Positions 36,341-36,487 of a DNA stretch of 36,487 nt are shown one piece after another (positions within the stretch are counted from its first letter, which is position 1; each line of letters opens with the position of its first letter). A program made the translations under genes and the position numbers. The notes beneath the pieces are model-generated. The model saw only the letters and a list, made by a program, of their open reading frames with translations. It had not been told where the DNA came from and searched no databases. Source of the stretch: a virus. The stretch spans positions 1-36,487 of IMG/VR virus record IMGVR_UViG_3300044816_000209. One strand, written 5' to 3'.

Positions 36341-36465
36341 TTATCCGACTCCGGTTCGCTCAATACACTGTTAGGAGCCTCGTCTTTTCTTCGCCCGACG
36401 TTTTGCGTCGCCCACCCCAGCCCCCGCCGCCCGCCCTGTCGCAGAGAGCCGAGCGAGAGCGCCAT
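36337..36465 (-). CDS. Small ORF at the right window end, 42 aa or longer
   Basis: MALSLGSLRQGGRRGLGWAT followed by a hydrophilic end (SVLSEPESDK), with its TGA overlapping the next ATG (ATGA at 36340-36337). The frame stays open upstream to the window edge, so it may be the end of a longer gene. Function unknown. Confidence 0.4.
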   Translation of the reverse strand: MALSLGSLRQGGRRGLGWATQNVGRRKDEAPNSVLSEPESDK

Positions 36466-36487
36466 CTTGCGCGACGGGTATTGGCAC

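Overview
The window reads as one temperate, tailed (siphovirus-like) phage genome of about 36.5 kb with high GC. The host is probably a member of the Verrucomicrobiota. That host guess rests on the integrase subtype (LRHSFGS ... MGNSP ... Y), the scarcity of Shine-Dalgarno sites, and on interspersed hairpin repeats of a kind I associate with that phylum; no marker gene proves it.

Layout. A short plus-strand lysogeny module (3.49-6.04 kb) holds a helix-turn-helix/PAS repressor, a small membrane protein and a tyrosine integrase. It is followed by a compact attachment region (6.06-6.26 kb) with a tRNA-T-arm-like hairpin and three integrase-arm-like repeats. Everything else is on the minus strand. 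Reading in the direction of transcription: small early genes (3.39 to 0.07 kb); then, if the molecule is circular, small genes at the right end (36.5-34.7 kb, including an orphan recombinase DNA-binding domain); a repeat-rich candidate packaging site (34.69-34.76 kb); terminase small and large subunits; several small unknown genes; a gpW-like connector; a portal fused to a kinase-like domain; a fused prohead protease-major capsid protein; a glycosyltransferase-methyltransferase fusion; head-tail joining proteins; two fibre proteins with signal peptides; a spanin-like pair; tail genes including a tail-assembly chaperone with a -1 frameshift; the tape measure; distal tail proteins; two holin-like proteins; and a CHAP-type endolysin at 6.26-6.81 kb. 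The gene order closes on itself, so the window is plausibly a complete circular or circularly permuted phage genome.

The most unusual property is that the lytic operon is studded with at least five families of about 100-bp inverted repeats. They are absent from the lysogeny module and from the right end. Most begin within about 25 bases of a stop codon. Many are followed by a pyrimidine-rich stretch and a YTGAC(A/T/G) hexamer 13-17 bases before the next start codon. Some have entered coding sequences in frame, or supply the tails and stop codons of genes. Other points of interest are the portal-kinase fusion, the cysteine-less LOV-like repressor, the frameshifted tail chaperone, and the attachment site.

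All functions come from reading the sequence and from remembered family motifs; no database search was run.
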